This document shows positions 33,275-40,028 of a stretch of DNA of 40,028 bases, one piece after another. Position numbers and translations under genes: made by a program. This DNA comes from JABIDZ01 sp964619405. Its GTDB lineage: Archaea > Iainarchaeota > Iainarchaeia > Iainarchaeales > JAAZKV01. The notes under the pieces were generated by a model that saw only the letters and a program-made list of their open reading frames with translations, was not told the origin of the DNA and made no database searches. The stretch is from positions 1 through 40,028 of the forward strand of contig CAZUCF010000009.1 of assembly GCA_964619405.1 (NCBI GenBank). Direction: 5' to 3'. Every line of letters starts with the position of its first letter. Within the stretch, counting starts at the first letter, position 1.

Positions 33275-33829
33275 ATGGTTCACGCTAATTTCATAAAAGA
33301 AATAATCCCGAATATTGAAAACAATAATTTGCTTGTCATAACAAACCAAATACAATTAAAGGATTCAATAAACTTTTTTTTAAACGAGCTTAGCCAAAAA
33401 AATGAGAAAATTGTTTTTGTAACATTTAATGAGACAGCAAAAAATGTTCTTGAAAAATTCAATAAAAACATTTTTGTTATTGATGCTTTGTCAAACCAAA
33501 AAGAAGAAGGAGAAAACTATATTGTTCTAAAAAGTTCTAGTGATTTAATTCAAATACAAATAGCTATAAAAAAAGCGATTCAAAAATTAGGCGAAAAATC
33601 GGTAATAATTTTTGATTCACTAAATATTATTTCAATTTATAATTCTCCAAAAGAAATAGGCAAATTTATTTATCTTTTTAGTAACAAAATGAAGTTAACA
33701 AACAATTCATGTGTTTTTTTTGTTGCCGAAAATTCAATTGAAGAGGAAACAATTGATTTTGCAAAACAATTTTGTGACAAAACTTATGATTTTTCAAAAT
33801 TATCAACTTACACAATTCAAAGCAAGTAA
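33275..33829 (+). CDS. RecA/KaiC-fold protein lacking a Walker A motif (right copy)
   Basis: A 184-residue homolog of the 16265-16933 product. The start chosen is ATG 33275; a TTG at 33230 would add 15 residues across the promoter region. Strands KIVFVTFNET and NIFVIDALS are followed by SVIIFDSLNIISIYNSPKEIGKFIYLFS in the Walker B position, and SCVFFVAENS. The residues where KaiC has GxxxxGKT read NNLLVITNQIQLKDS, with no phosphate-binding loop. It is divergent from the 1385-residue adhesin. It probably acts as a partner of the intact KaiC-like ATPase or the pilus motor (inference). Confidence 0.7.
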   Translation: MVHANFIKEIIPNIENNNLLVITNQIQLKDSINFFLNELSQKNEKIVFVTFNETAKNVLEKFNKNIFVIDALSNQKEEGENYIVLKSSSDLIQIQIAIKKAIQKLGEKSVIIFDSLNIISIYNSPKEIGKFIYLFSNKMKLTNNSCVFFVAENSIEEETIDFAKQFCDKTYDFSKLSTYTIQSK

Positions 33830-33865
33830 ATTGAAAATTAATACTCTTTAAACAAACAAAAAATT

Positions 33866-34008
33866 AAATAATTAAAACAAAAAATCAAATAATTAAAACA
33901 AAAAATCAAATAATTAAAACAAAAATTCAAATAATTAAAACAAAAATTCAAATAATTAAAACAAAAAATTAAATAATTAAAACAAAAAATTAAATAATTA
34001 AAACACAA
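33866..34008. repeat. seven tandem copies of a 21-bp AT-rich unit
   Basis: AAATAATTAAAACAAA begins at 33866, 33887, 33908, 33929, 33950, 33971 and 33992, an exact 21-bp period, about two helical turns. It lies between convergent genes in 33830-34082. No gene is seen there. Confidence 0.92.
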
Positions 34009-34082
34009 TTAAAAGAGTTTGAAAAAAAGTAATTACAAAAAAAATTTTAAAAAATAAATTGTTATAAATCATTTTTTAAATT

Positions 34083-34946
34083 TTAGAATACTTCTACATC
34101 TGGATACAAGTGAATACCATCTTCTTCAAAATTAATAGCACATAATTTGTTAGTGTGTTTTGTTCCACGCATCTTTAAAATTTCGAGAGAATGAATCCTA
34201 ATCCCTTTTTCTTCGTCATGGTGATAGTACATTGATATGACGGCATCACTAATAAATGCAATACTACCTTCTTGGCTTTCAACACGCGAAGGTAATTCTT
34301 CAGCAATAACTAGCGAAGTAATACCCCATTTTCCAAGCAAACTAAAAAACTCTAAAATCTTTTCTCTTTTCTTGTACTCATCCCTAAACAATAAACCATA
34401 AGCAGTAATAGAATCAATGACAACTCTTTTAGCATTTATTTCTGACAGAGCATCCCTTATTTGCCCTCCCCCCTCCTCAATTATTTTTACTATTTGGTGT
34501 GGTTTAAAAAAAAGTAATTTAAATTTTCCTTCTTTTTCTAATTTTTCAAAATCCCAACCAAATTGCAAAGAGTGTTTGTACAATGGTTCCTTGGTCTCCT
34601 CAAAAGAAATAAAAACACCGTTATCATTGTATTTTGTTGCGCCCTCATACAAAAATTGTAAACTCAAAAGAGTTTTCCCTGTTCCTGCTGAACCAACAAG
34701 AAGAACAATAGAATTTTTTTCAAAACCACCTTCAATGAGTTCATCAAAACCATTTATACCAGTTGGCACTCTAACATTAGGATCAATAGGTGCTCTTGAA
34801 TTATTATTCAATGAAAAATCAGAGTTATCTTTATTTAATTCATTATCAGTATTTCTTTCAGGAGGAACAATATAATCTTTATTAAAATCATCTTTGTAAT
34901 TTATTTGTACTTCATTATTCCCATTTGTAACAATTTCTTCAGACAT
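34083..34946 (-). CDS. KaiC-like RecA-superfamily ATPase
   Basis: A 287-residue protein. The first ~55 residues are Asn/Asp/Glu-rich and likely disordered. Then a KaiC domain: PTGINGFDELIEGGF, Walker A GSAGTGKT (~85-92), catalytic Glu pair in ISFEETKE (~116-117), Walker B RVVIDSITAYGLL (~175-187), and a C-terminal strand pair with RIHSLEILKMRGTKH, the KaiC-type RKMRGT motif. ATG 34946 is preferred over GTG 34955. A TATA box lies near 34986-34996. Such proteins are single-domain KaiC relatives with signalling or FlaH-like roles. Its place next to a pilus locus suggests control of that machine, but this is not proven. Confidence 0.88.
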   Translation of the reverse strand: MSEEIVTNGNNEVQINYKDDFNKDYIVPPERNTDNELNKDNSDFSLNNNSRAPIDPNVRVPTGINGFDELIEGGFEKNSIVLLVGSAGTGKTLLSLQFLYEGATKYNDNGVFISFEETKEPLYKHSLQFGWDFEKLEKEGKFKLLFFKPHQIVKIIEEGGGQIRDALSEINAKRVVIDSITAYGLLFRDEYKKREKILEFFSLLGKWGITSLVIAEELPSRVESQEGSIAFISDAVISMYYHHDEEKGIRIHSLEILKMRGTKHTNKLCAINFEEDGIHLYPDVEVF

Positions 34947-35082
34947 AAAAACCACTATAACAAAACTATAAAAATTACAATTTATAAGTATTTAAATGCT
35001 ACTAATTAAACAATTTTGATTGTATTCAAAATGGTTACTTTTAAAAACAATTACAAATAATTATTTTCTAATTACAAGCAAT

Positions 35083-35153
35083 GGGGCTATGGTCTAGTGG
35101 TATGATCGGTGCTTTGGGAGCATCAGACGGGTGTTCGATCCACCCTAGCCCCA
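35083..35153 (+). tRNA. trnP(ugg): tRNA-Pro(UGG)
   Basis: A cloverleaf of 71 nt: acceptor GGGGCTA/TAGCCCC, D-arm GTCTAGTGGTATGAT, anticodon stem GGTGC/GCATC with loop TTTGGGA (anticodon TGG), 4-nt variable loop, T-stem GGGTG/CACCC with TTCGATC, discriminator A. CCA is not encoded and there is no intron. The D-arm closely resembles that of eukaryotic tRNA-Pro. Confidence 0.95.
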
Positions 35154-35201
35154 CTAAAAAATAAAAAACAAAATTAAGAAATACTAAACTAGGAAATTTT
35201 T

Positions 35202-35657
35202 ATGGAAAACTTGTTGGACTTATTCAATTATGTGAACTTTGATTATTTTCAACAATATGATTTATTTTCAACGGGCTTATTTGGAGCAGCATACTTTTTC
35301 GTGTTATTCTTCTTATTTGTTTATAGTTCTTTTAGAGGTTATAGAAAAGATGCTTTTGAATTATCAATAAATATTTTGTCACCATTATTTTTAGTTTCTT
35401 TTTTAATGATTTTAGTAGGTTTTCCATCAAGATTAATTGGGATAGTGGTAATCTTTGGTTTTGTTGTTTGTTCAAAATATTTTGTTAAAATGAAAAATAA
35501 GCAAACAATAATACTAACCATTAAATTAATACTTATCCTAGCAATCACTAGTTCAATAGGCAGTTTTTTTGGAAACTTGATGTTCTATGGTTTAATAATA
35601 TACAATTTTATTGTTGGAGAAATACACATAAGAAATAAACCAAAAGATAAAAAATAA
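35202..35657 (+). CDS. small polytopic membrane protein, unknown
   Basis: A 151-residue protein with about four hydrophobic segments (roughly 24-43, 55-70, 75-93, 104-140) and a basic C-terminal tail (NKPKDKK). AGGAAATTTTT precedes the ATG. It starts 48 bp after tRNA-Pro on the same strand. I recognise no family. Confidence 0.65.
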   Translation: MENLLDLFNYVNFDYFQQYDLFSTGLFGAAYFFVLFFLFVYSSFRGYRKDAFELSINILSPLFLVSFLMILVGFPSRLIGIVVIFGFVVCSKYFVKMKNKQTIILTIKLILILAITSSIGSFFGNLMFYGLIIYNFIVGEIHIRNKPKDKK

Positions 35658-35920
35658 AAACCCAACAAAAAAATAAAAAAATCAACAAAAAAACCTAATA
35701 AAAAAATAACAAAAAATAAAAAAGGAAAAATAAAAATAACAAAAAACAAAACTAACAAAAAATAAAAAAACCAGCAAAAAAACTAACAAAAGAAAAAAAA
35801 CAAAACTAACAAAAAACAAAAAAAACCAGCAAAAAATAAAAATAAGAAAGAAAAAAAATACAAAAAAACTTATTTTTTCAACAAATAATTGTATCAGAAA
35901 TTAATTTTTTCAACAACAAT
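35658..35920. other. A-rich repetitive spacer
   Basis: Degenerate runs of ACTAACAAAAAACAAAA and AAACCAGCAAAAAATAAAA fill this space between convergent genes. No coding region or RNA is seen. Confidence 0.75.
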
Positions 35921-36373
35921 TTATATTATTTTTGACCAAACTTCTATGATTGAGTCATCAAGAATTTTATCATGCAATTTTTCAAAACAAAAACTATTAT
36001 TTTTGTAAAAGTCTTTTGCAATAATATTTGATTCTTTTACAAGAAGAAAAATTTTTTTTATTTTTTGTTTTTCTAATTCTTTAAAACAATTACCTAATAA
36101 TAACTTACCAATACCTTTTCGTCTGAATTCATCAGAAACAAAAATAGCATTTAATCTTGCTAAACTATCTTTTTTAAAAAATTCTATTTCAGCAAAACCA
36201 ACAAATAAATTTTTTTTAACAACTTTTATTAAAAAAAAATTATCGCTTTGTAATTTTTTTAAAATTGTTTTTTTATCAAAACAAGTATAAGGAAAAACAA
36301 AATCTATTATTAAAAGAATTTCATTAACATCATTTTCAGAAACCCTTTTTACTTCAAATGAATCAAAATCCAT
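35921..36373 (-). CDS. GNAT family N-acetyltransferase
   Basis: A 150-residue acetyltransferase. Motif A is clear: ARLNAIFVSDEFRRKGIGKLLL (~72-93), with the acetyl-CoA-binding RRKGIGK at 84-90, followed by EKQKIKKIFLLVKESN and AKDFYKNNSFCFEK (motif B). The substrate is not predictable. It is the last gene after the PIN-domain gene (18-bp spacing) and probably shares its transcript. Confidence 0.88.
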   Translation of the reverse strand: MDFDSFEVKRVSENDVNEILLIIDFVFPYTCFDKKTILKKLQSDNFFLIKVVKKNLFVGFAEIEFFKKDSLARLNAIFVSDEFRRKGIGKLLLGNCFKELEKQKIKKIFLLVKESNIIAKDFYKNNSFCFEKLHDKILDDSIIEVWSKII

Positions 36374-36391
36374 AAAATTAAAAAAATTAAA

Positions 36392-37138
36392 TTATATATT
36401 ATTCAAATAACTAATAATATCTTTTTCTGAAACAGCACAACCAGCAAATTTTGTAGAATAAAGAGCCGCTTCTAATTCTAATTTACCATGATCTAATTCA
36501 TCATCAAAAAGATTTTGTTCATAAGCAAGAGCAATAATATCAACACTCCTATATACTTTTAAATTAGGAAACAATTCCCTAAACTTTTTTATATTTTCTT
36601 TATTAGGAATTATTGTTTGCCTTTGCCTCTTCTCCAAAACTTGTTTTAACCTAGCTGGGTTCTCAATTAATGAACGAGTTGTTCTCTCATCAATAAATAA
36701 TGCTCTAGCACCATAAATTTTTGCAAGAGCAAGAGCCTCTGCTTCGCCCCTCTGCAAAATTTTTATTGGACCTAATTCACCAGAAAAAGAATTGTTTGCT
36801 AAATCCATAATCTTGAATTCAAGATTTCTTATTTCGTCATTTGAGTTCACAACCTGAACAATTTTTTTGTTGAACAAATGTTTTATGCGAGCAGCATTCA
36901 ACGCAAAACGCTTATTAGATATTGGTTTCCAAACACTCTCATCAGAAACATCACTAGAAACAATAAGTCTTATTTTATTATGAACAATAAAATCTTTAAA
37001 AATATTCATTAAACAAGTAGACGAAAAAGTAATCATTGTTCCTGAATCAACAACAGCCATAATAGAACCATCATTTTTAATTTGAAAACTATTCGAATTA
37101 ACTTTTGTTATTATTTCAGCATTATTTTTTTTAGACAT
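36392..37138 (-). CDS. PIN-like domain protein
   Basis: A 248-residue protein with PIN-type acidic positions: Asp31 in AVVDSGTMITFS, Glu132/Glu134 in RGEAEALALAK, and Asp150/Glu151 in ALFIDERTTRSL. This pattern is the DUF3368-like PIN branch, larger than VapC toxins. An additional C-terminal ~90 residues follow. The start codon shares one base with the stop of the upstream HTH gene, so they are coupled. It is a probable ribonuclease or nucleic-acid-binding protein; no antitoxin of VapB type is adjacent. Confidence 0.8.
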   Translation of the reverse strand: MSKKNNAEIITKVNSNSFQIKNDGSIMAVVDSGTMITFSSTCLMNIFKDFIVHNKIRLIVSSDVSDESVWKPISNKRFALNAARIKHLFNKKIVQVVNSNDEIRNLEFKIMDLANNSFSGELGPIKILQRGEAEALALAKIYGARALFIDERTTRSLIENPARLKQVLEKRQRQTIIPNKENIKKFRELFPNLKVYRSVDIIALAYEQNLFDDELDHGKLELEAALYSTKFAGCAVSEKDIISYLNNI

Positions 37139-37698
37139 TAATTAACACCACTAACAAAGTTTCTTAATTCTTTTACCCTCTCAGAAATTGATTTCACTTC
37201 TTTTTCTTCATCGTGCATTGTAGTGAAACCAATGTAATCTTGTAACTCTTTCTTATCAGCACCAGTTAGTTCTGCTGCCTGAGAAATACTCAAACCATAA
37301 GAATAAGCAAGAGAAGCTTGTTTTACTCTTGCTTTATCATAAATATTTTGAGCATAATTACCTAAATTAGAATCAATTTGCTCAATTTTTTTTATTACCT
37401 TGTTTGTTTTTAAAAACAAATTTTTTTCACTATTTTGTTCACAAGCAAATAAAGCTTCTTGCAAAATAGATATTATTGAACTCATTAATTTTGGCCAATT
37501 CTTGTTCGCAACAAAATGGTTTTTGGATTGCATTTTGTGTAACGAATAAGCTATTACCCCTAGTTCAGCTTTTGTTAAATTGTTCTCCATAGAAGACTCT
37601 CTTATTAACCTGTTGCTAAGTCCTCTTAATTCAAGTGTTCGCCCTTTTTCAAACAATTTTATTATCTCTTTAATATCATAAGAAAGCGTTTTAAACAT
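37138..37698 (-). CDS. helix-turn-helix protein, likely DPANN-conserved
   Basis: A 186-residue, almost wholly helical protein. The N-terminal part (KTLSYDIKEIIKLFEKGRTLELRGL) and LGVIAYSLHKMQS resemble a helical bundle. Residues ~135-165 hold an HTH (YGLSISQAAELTGADKKELQDYIG). The open frame extends far upstream, but that part is antisense to the Usp-like gene. The ATG at 37698 lies ~26 nt below a TATA box at 37721-37728, giving a leaderless message. It is first in the operon with the PIN and GNAT genes, so it may control them. Confidence 0.75.
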   Translation of the reverse strand: MFKTLSYDIKEIIKLFEKGRTLELRGLSNRLIRESSMENNLTKAELGVIAYSLHKMQSKNHFVANKNWPKLMSSIISILQEALFACEQNSEKNLFLKTNKVIKKIEQIDSNLGNYAQNIYDKARVKQASLAYSYGLSISQAAELTGADKKELQDYIGFTTMHDEEKEVKSISERVKELRNFVSGVN

Positions 37699-37781
37699 GA
37701 TAAAAAAAAGGTGGAACTGGTATTTAACCTTTTTTACAATCACGAAAGCCTTTAAATAACAAATAATATAATCATTATGTA
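37698..37781. promoter_or_regulatory. divergent pair of leaderless promoters
   Basis: TATA elements GGTTAAATA (minus, ~37721-37729) and CTTTAAATA (plus, ~37750-37758) each lie 23-30 nt before the ATG of their gene (37698 minus, 37781 plus). The two TATA boxes are 21 bp apart, so initiation complexes on them would probably compete. Confidence 0.7.
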
Positions 37782-38191
37782 TGATTGTTTTAGCACCATT
37801 ACTAAGTGGTAAAGAAAATTCTGATGAATACATTAATGCTATAACAAAAGGTGTAGACAAAATAATATTATTACAAATAATTGACAGAGAATTTATGAAT
37901 AAAACTAGTACCGCGATGGGAGAAATAATGCAATTCAGTTCTTTAATGGCTGAAATAAAAAAGAAGATTGGTTTGAAGAGAAAAAAATGTGATGAAATAA
38001 CAGAGTGGGGTTCTGCTAACAAAAAAATTATTGGAATCTCAATAATACAAAAAGTTGACAAAGTTTTTTTGGTTGAACAAAAAAATAAATTTTTTGAGGA
38101 TTTAATAATTGAATTGAAAAAAAACAAAATAGTATTTGAAATTATAAAATTAAAAGATGTTGAAAAAAATAAAAGCATTAATAAAAATTAA
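37781..38191 (+). CDS. UspA-fold (universal stress protein-like) protein
   Basis: A 136-residue protein with the alternating strand/helix order of UspA: MIVLAPLLSG, EYINAITKG, DKIILLQIID, a helix MGEIMQFSSLMAEIKKKIG, KCDEITEWG, KKIIGISIIQKVDKVFLVEQ and a C-terminal strand. The ATP-binding G-x2-G-x9-G-S/T motif is not evident, so it is probably a non-ATP-binding member. The gene is leaderless and divergent from the HTH operon. Confidence 0.6.
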   Translation: MIVLAPLLSGKENSDEYINAITKGVDKIILLQIIDREFMNKTSTAMGEIMQFSSLMAEIKKKIGLKRKKCDEITEWGSANKKIIGISIIQKVDKVFLVEQKNKFFEDLIIELKKNKIVFEIIKLKDVEKNKSINKN

Positions 38192-38314
38192 AGTTAAGTT
38201 AAAATATTGGTAAAAGCAATAATTAAAAAAAATAATAATTAATTAAAAGTAATAATTAGTTGGTGAAAAACAAAAGTTAAATTATTAAAATGGTAAAAAA
38301 TAATTGGTGAAAAA

Positions 38315-38824
38315 ATGAGTGAGTGTTATTTGCTAGAAGACAAAATAATTGTTGAGGACTCTACTTTAAAGGGAACTCTTGTAGAAAAAGGTTTTGGTGA
38401 GAGCAAAGGAAAAAATCTTGTATTAGATTTATACGAAGCATTATTTTTGTTGTCAAAAGAAAAAATAGTTGTTTTTAGTGGAAAGAAAAAAATTAGTGCA
38501 AAAAATATTCTTGAATTAGGATTAGAAAAAGACAAAAAATTTTATTCAAAAGCAATCGTTTTTTCTGAGTTAAGAGAAACATTCCAAGTAAAAACAGGTT
38601 TAAAATTCGGTTTTGATTTCAGAGTTTATCCTAAAGGAAAAAAAATGGGTGAAGCTCATTCACAATACGGGTTAATAGTTTGTTCTGAAAGCGAAAAGAT
38701 TAGTATGACACAAATAAGCAGGGTAACAAGGTTAGCAGGAAACATTCACATAAAAGCGATTATTGCTGTTATAGACAGAGAAAACTCAATTAATTATTAT
38801 CAAATGGAAAGAAAATTGTTTTAG
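38315..38824 (+). CDS. endA: tRNA-splicing endonuclease
   Basis: A 169-residue archaeal EndA that cuts pre-tRNA at bulge-helix-bulge sites. The catalytic triad is visible: Tyr105 (FDFRVYPKGK), His115 (GEAHSQYGLIV) and Lys147 (LAGNIHIKAIIAV). The length is that of the single-unit homotetrameric class. GGTGA precedes the ATG. Neither tRNA in this window has an intron, so its substrates lie elsewhere. Confidence 0.95.
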   Translation: MSECYLLEDKIIVEDSTLKGTLVEKGFGESKGKNLVLDLYEALFLLSKEKIVVFSGKKKISAKNILELGLEKDKKFYSKAIVFSELRETFQVKTGLKFGFDFRVYPKGKKMGEAHSQYGLIVCSESEKISMTQISRVTRLAGNIHIKAIIAVIDRENSINYYQMERKLF

Positions 38825-38833
38825 TGAGAATTT

Positions 38834-39631
38834 TTGAAAAAACCAAAATATATATCTGATTTTGCAGTAATTTTTATATTTTTTTTAATATTATCAGTAT
38901 CAACAAAATTTATTATTGAATTAAATAATAACCCAAATTTTCCCCCTGAAGGCATAATTGCAATAATAACTTTTAATATTTTTCTTATAGTAGCATTAGC
39001 ATCAATAATCAGTATGAAAAAACAAAACAAATATTTTTATGAAAGATTTAACATTCTTAACACTAGTTTTTTAATTAATACAACAATATTAACTATTATC
39101 GCAATTTTATTCACAAATTTTTCAAAAAACTTTTTAGATTATTTAGCAGGTTTTACAAAATATTTATTATCAACAAAAAATGGAAATGATTCAATAGTAT
39201 TAATAATAATTTGTTCAATTTTTATCATATCCATAATTTATTCAAAAATAATTAGACAAAATAATAACAATAATAAAAAAACAATAACAAAAAGCATTCT
39301 TTCTTTAATCGGAATTTATTTTTTTGGAATAATAATTTTTTTATTTGGAATGAAAATTAGTGAGGAATTTATTAAAACTAACAATTTTATGTTAATGCTA
39401 ACATTTGCTTTTGCATTATTTCAATTTTTTACATTTTTTGCAACAATCTTTTCAACTTATTTTAAAGAAATTTTCACCGATAACATTAAACCAAAATTTT
39501 TTTTAGCACAATTAATAATTGGAATAGGCATAATTAGTATTTTAACAATAACAGGAAATGATGGACTAACAAGCCTAATAAATGCAATAACTTATTCAGG
39601 ATTTGTTAATTTGTTTAGAAAAAAGATTTAA
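38834..39631 (+). CDS. polytopic membrane protein, unknown
   Basis: A 265-residue, strongly hydrophobic protein with about seven membrane segments (near 8-28, 38-60, 75-100, 120-138, 150-175, 185-210, 222-240) separated by Lys/Asn-rich loops. The start is a TTG at 38834, 9 bp after the endA stop codon, with GTGAG upstream, so it probably shares the endA transcript. I recognise no family. Confidence 0.65.
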   Translation: MKKPKYISDFAVIFIFFLILSVSTKFIIELNNNPNFPPEGIIAIITFNIFLIVALASIISMKKQNKYFYERFNILNTSFLINTTILTIIAILFTNFSKNFLDYLAGFTKYLLSTKNGNDSIVLIIICSIFIISIIYSKIIRQNNNNNKKTITKSILSLIGIYFFGIIIFLFGMKISEEFIKTNNFMLMLTFAFALFQFFTFFATIFSTYFKEIFTDNIKPKFFLAQLIIGIGIISILTITGNDGLTSLINAITYSGFVNLFRKKI

Positions 39632-39648
39632 ATTTTAAAAAAAAGTTT

Positions 39649-39710
39649 TTTATTGAGAAGAAGCAAAATTGCTCCCCCAATAAAAATAATTAGTGGATTC
39701 TTTCCACCAA
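39649..39710. terminator. two hairpins between convergent genes
   Basis: The first spans 39649-39684: arms TTTATTG/CAATAAA enclose an inner AGCAA/TTGCT stem. The second spans 39691-39710: GTGGA/TCCAC, which on the minus strand is followed by TTATTTTT. Together they can end transcription from both sides. Confidence 0.65.
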
Positions 39711-39724
39711 AATTATTAAACTAC

Positions 39725-39901
39725 TTAGAAGTCTATTCCTCTAACAGTTTTCCTACCATTTGCTTTTGCTCTCTCAGCAGCTTCTTTAACCATTTGATTA
39801 ACTTTAGCGCTTAGTGCTTCAACTGCATCGCTCGCAGTATTACAACCCTGTGCTTTTATTGCATCCTTAACTTTCGAAGTAACAACTAAAACTTCTGCCA
39901 T
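39725..39901 (-). CDS. small histone-fold protein (DUF1931 / face-to-face type)
   Basis: A 58-residue protein starting MAEVLVVTSKVKDAIK. The ATG at 39901 has AAGGGGGAA upstream, which fixes the start; the open frame continues 15 codons higher. The pattern (MAEVLVV-SKVK, NTASDAVEALSAKVNQMVKEAAERAKANGRKTV-x-x-x-D) is that of the short archaeal DUF1931-like proteins, minimal histone folds with an N-terminal strand. The RKTV...D loop-2 motif is kept, unlike in the tandem protein at 14044-14796. It likely binds DNA as a multimer. Confidence 0.85.
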   Translation of the reverse strand: MAEVLVVTSKVKDAIKAQGCNTASDAVEALSAKVNQMVKEAAERAKANGRKTVRGIDF

Positions 39902-39946
39902 AATAAATTCCCCCTTTGCCAACGGCTTTTCATAAAATAAAACCAT

Positions 39947-40028
39947 TAAAGTATTTAAATCATTTGGTTAAGGGGACTCTGGGACATAAGTCAGGAGTAG
40001 AGGGCTGTTGTTGAGAGGTTGTGTAGTA
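39947..40028 (+). ncRNA. possible start of an RNA gene, cut by the window end
   Basis: A TATA element TATTTAAAT at ~39952-39960 is followed by sequence of about 50% G+C (from ~39969), far above the local background, with no open frame of note. ACTCTG (39975-39980) can pair with CAGGAGT (one bulge). GC-rich stretches in this genome otherwise coincide with structured RNA. I cannot name it. Confidence 0.3.

Noticed and set aside
33866..34008. CRISPR-like array
   Set aside because: The 21-bp units are directly adjacent with no spacers and are pure AT-rich sequence.
37699..38178. Upstream extension of the HTH gene into a 346-residue hydrophobic-looking protein
   Set aside because: This part is antisense to the Usp-like gene, has the Phe/Ile/Ser bias of a shadow frame, and lies above the TATA box that fits a start at 37698.

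Overview
The window is chromosomal DNA of a very AT-rich archaeon (about a quarter to 30% G+C by eye), most likely a member of the DPANN group. The archaeal markers are an Alba protein, a group II thermosome subunit, a homotetramer-type tRNA-splicing endonuclease, Sec61-beta, class III (QxxxE) prepilin signals, KaiC-like ATPases, histone-fold proteins, tRNAs without encoded CCA, and many TATA boxes 25-30 nt upstream of (nearly) leaderless start codons. The lineage is inferred from gene content and style (short genes, A-rich spacers, form III-like RuBisCO, small histone-fold protein, class III pilins); no rRNA is present to settle it.

Region 1 (1-5.8 kb): a possible structured-RNA 3' end, an apparently autoregulated winged-helix regulator, a RuBisCO large-subunit-family protein that lacks the carbamylated lysine, Alba, an HD phosphohydrolase flanked by two related membrane-anchored proteins, and a 58-residue Sec61-beta gene. 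Region 2 (5.9-13.9 kb): informational and housekeeping genes. These are IleRS with a tRNA-Ile(UAU) just upstream on the same strand, a small mechanosensitive-channel-like membrane protein, guanylate kinase, a thermosome subunit, a COG2112-like kinase whose 3' end carries a ~103-bp insertion/duplication, and a VapBC pair.

Region 3 (14-34 kb) is the core of the window: a large type IV pilus-like surface locus. Leftward runs a four-gene operon (a RecA/KaiC-fold protein without Walker A, two membrane proteins, and a tandem histone-fold/coiled-coil protein). Rightward runs a secretion ATPase with a very long repetitive charged N-terminus (interrupted by a 100-N assembly gap), two TadC/GspF-type membrane proteins, a strongly folded non-coding element, and two class III pilins, each with its own promoter, strong Shine-Dalgarno and terminator. 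Leftward again come four overlapping pilin-like genes and two giant proteins (879 and 1385 residues) that join a class III pilin N-terminus to one and four LamG-type domains. These are candidate pilus-tip adhesins. A second Walker A-less RecA-fold protein and a KaiC-like ATPase with an intact Walker A close the locus on the right.

Region 4 (35-40 kb): tRNA-Pro(UGG), a small membrane protein, GNAT acetyltransferase, PIN-domain protein and HTH protein in one leftward operon, a Usp-like protein divergent from that operon, endA, a polytopic membrane protein, a DUF1931-like histone-fold protein, and the start of a GC-richer segment that may be an RNA gene. No CRISPR array, transposase or integrase was found.
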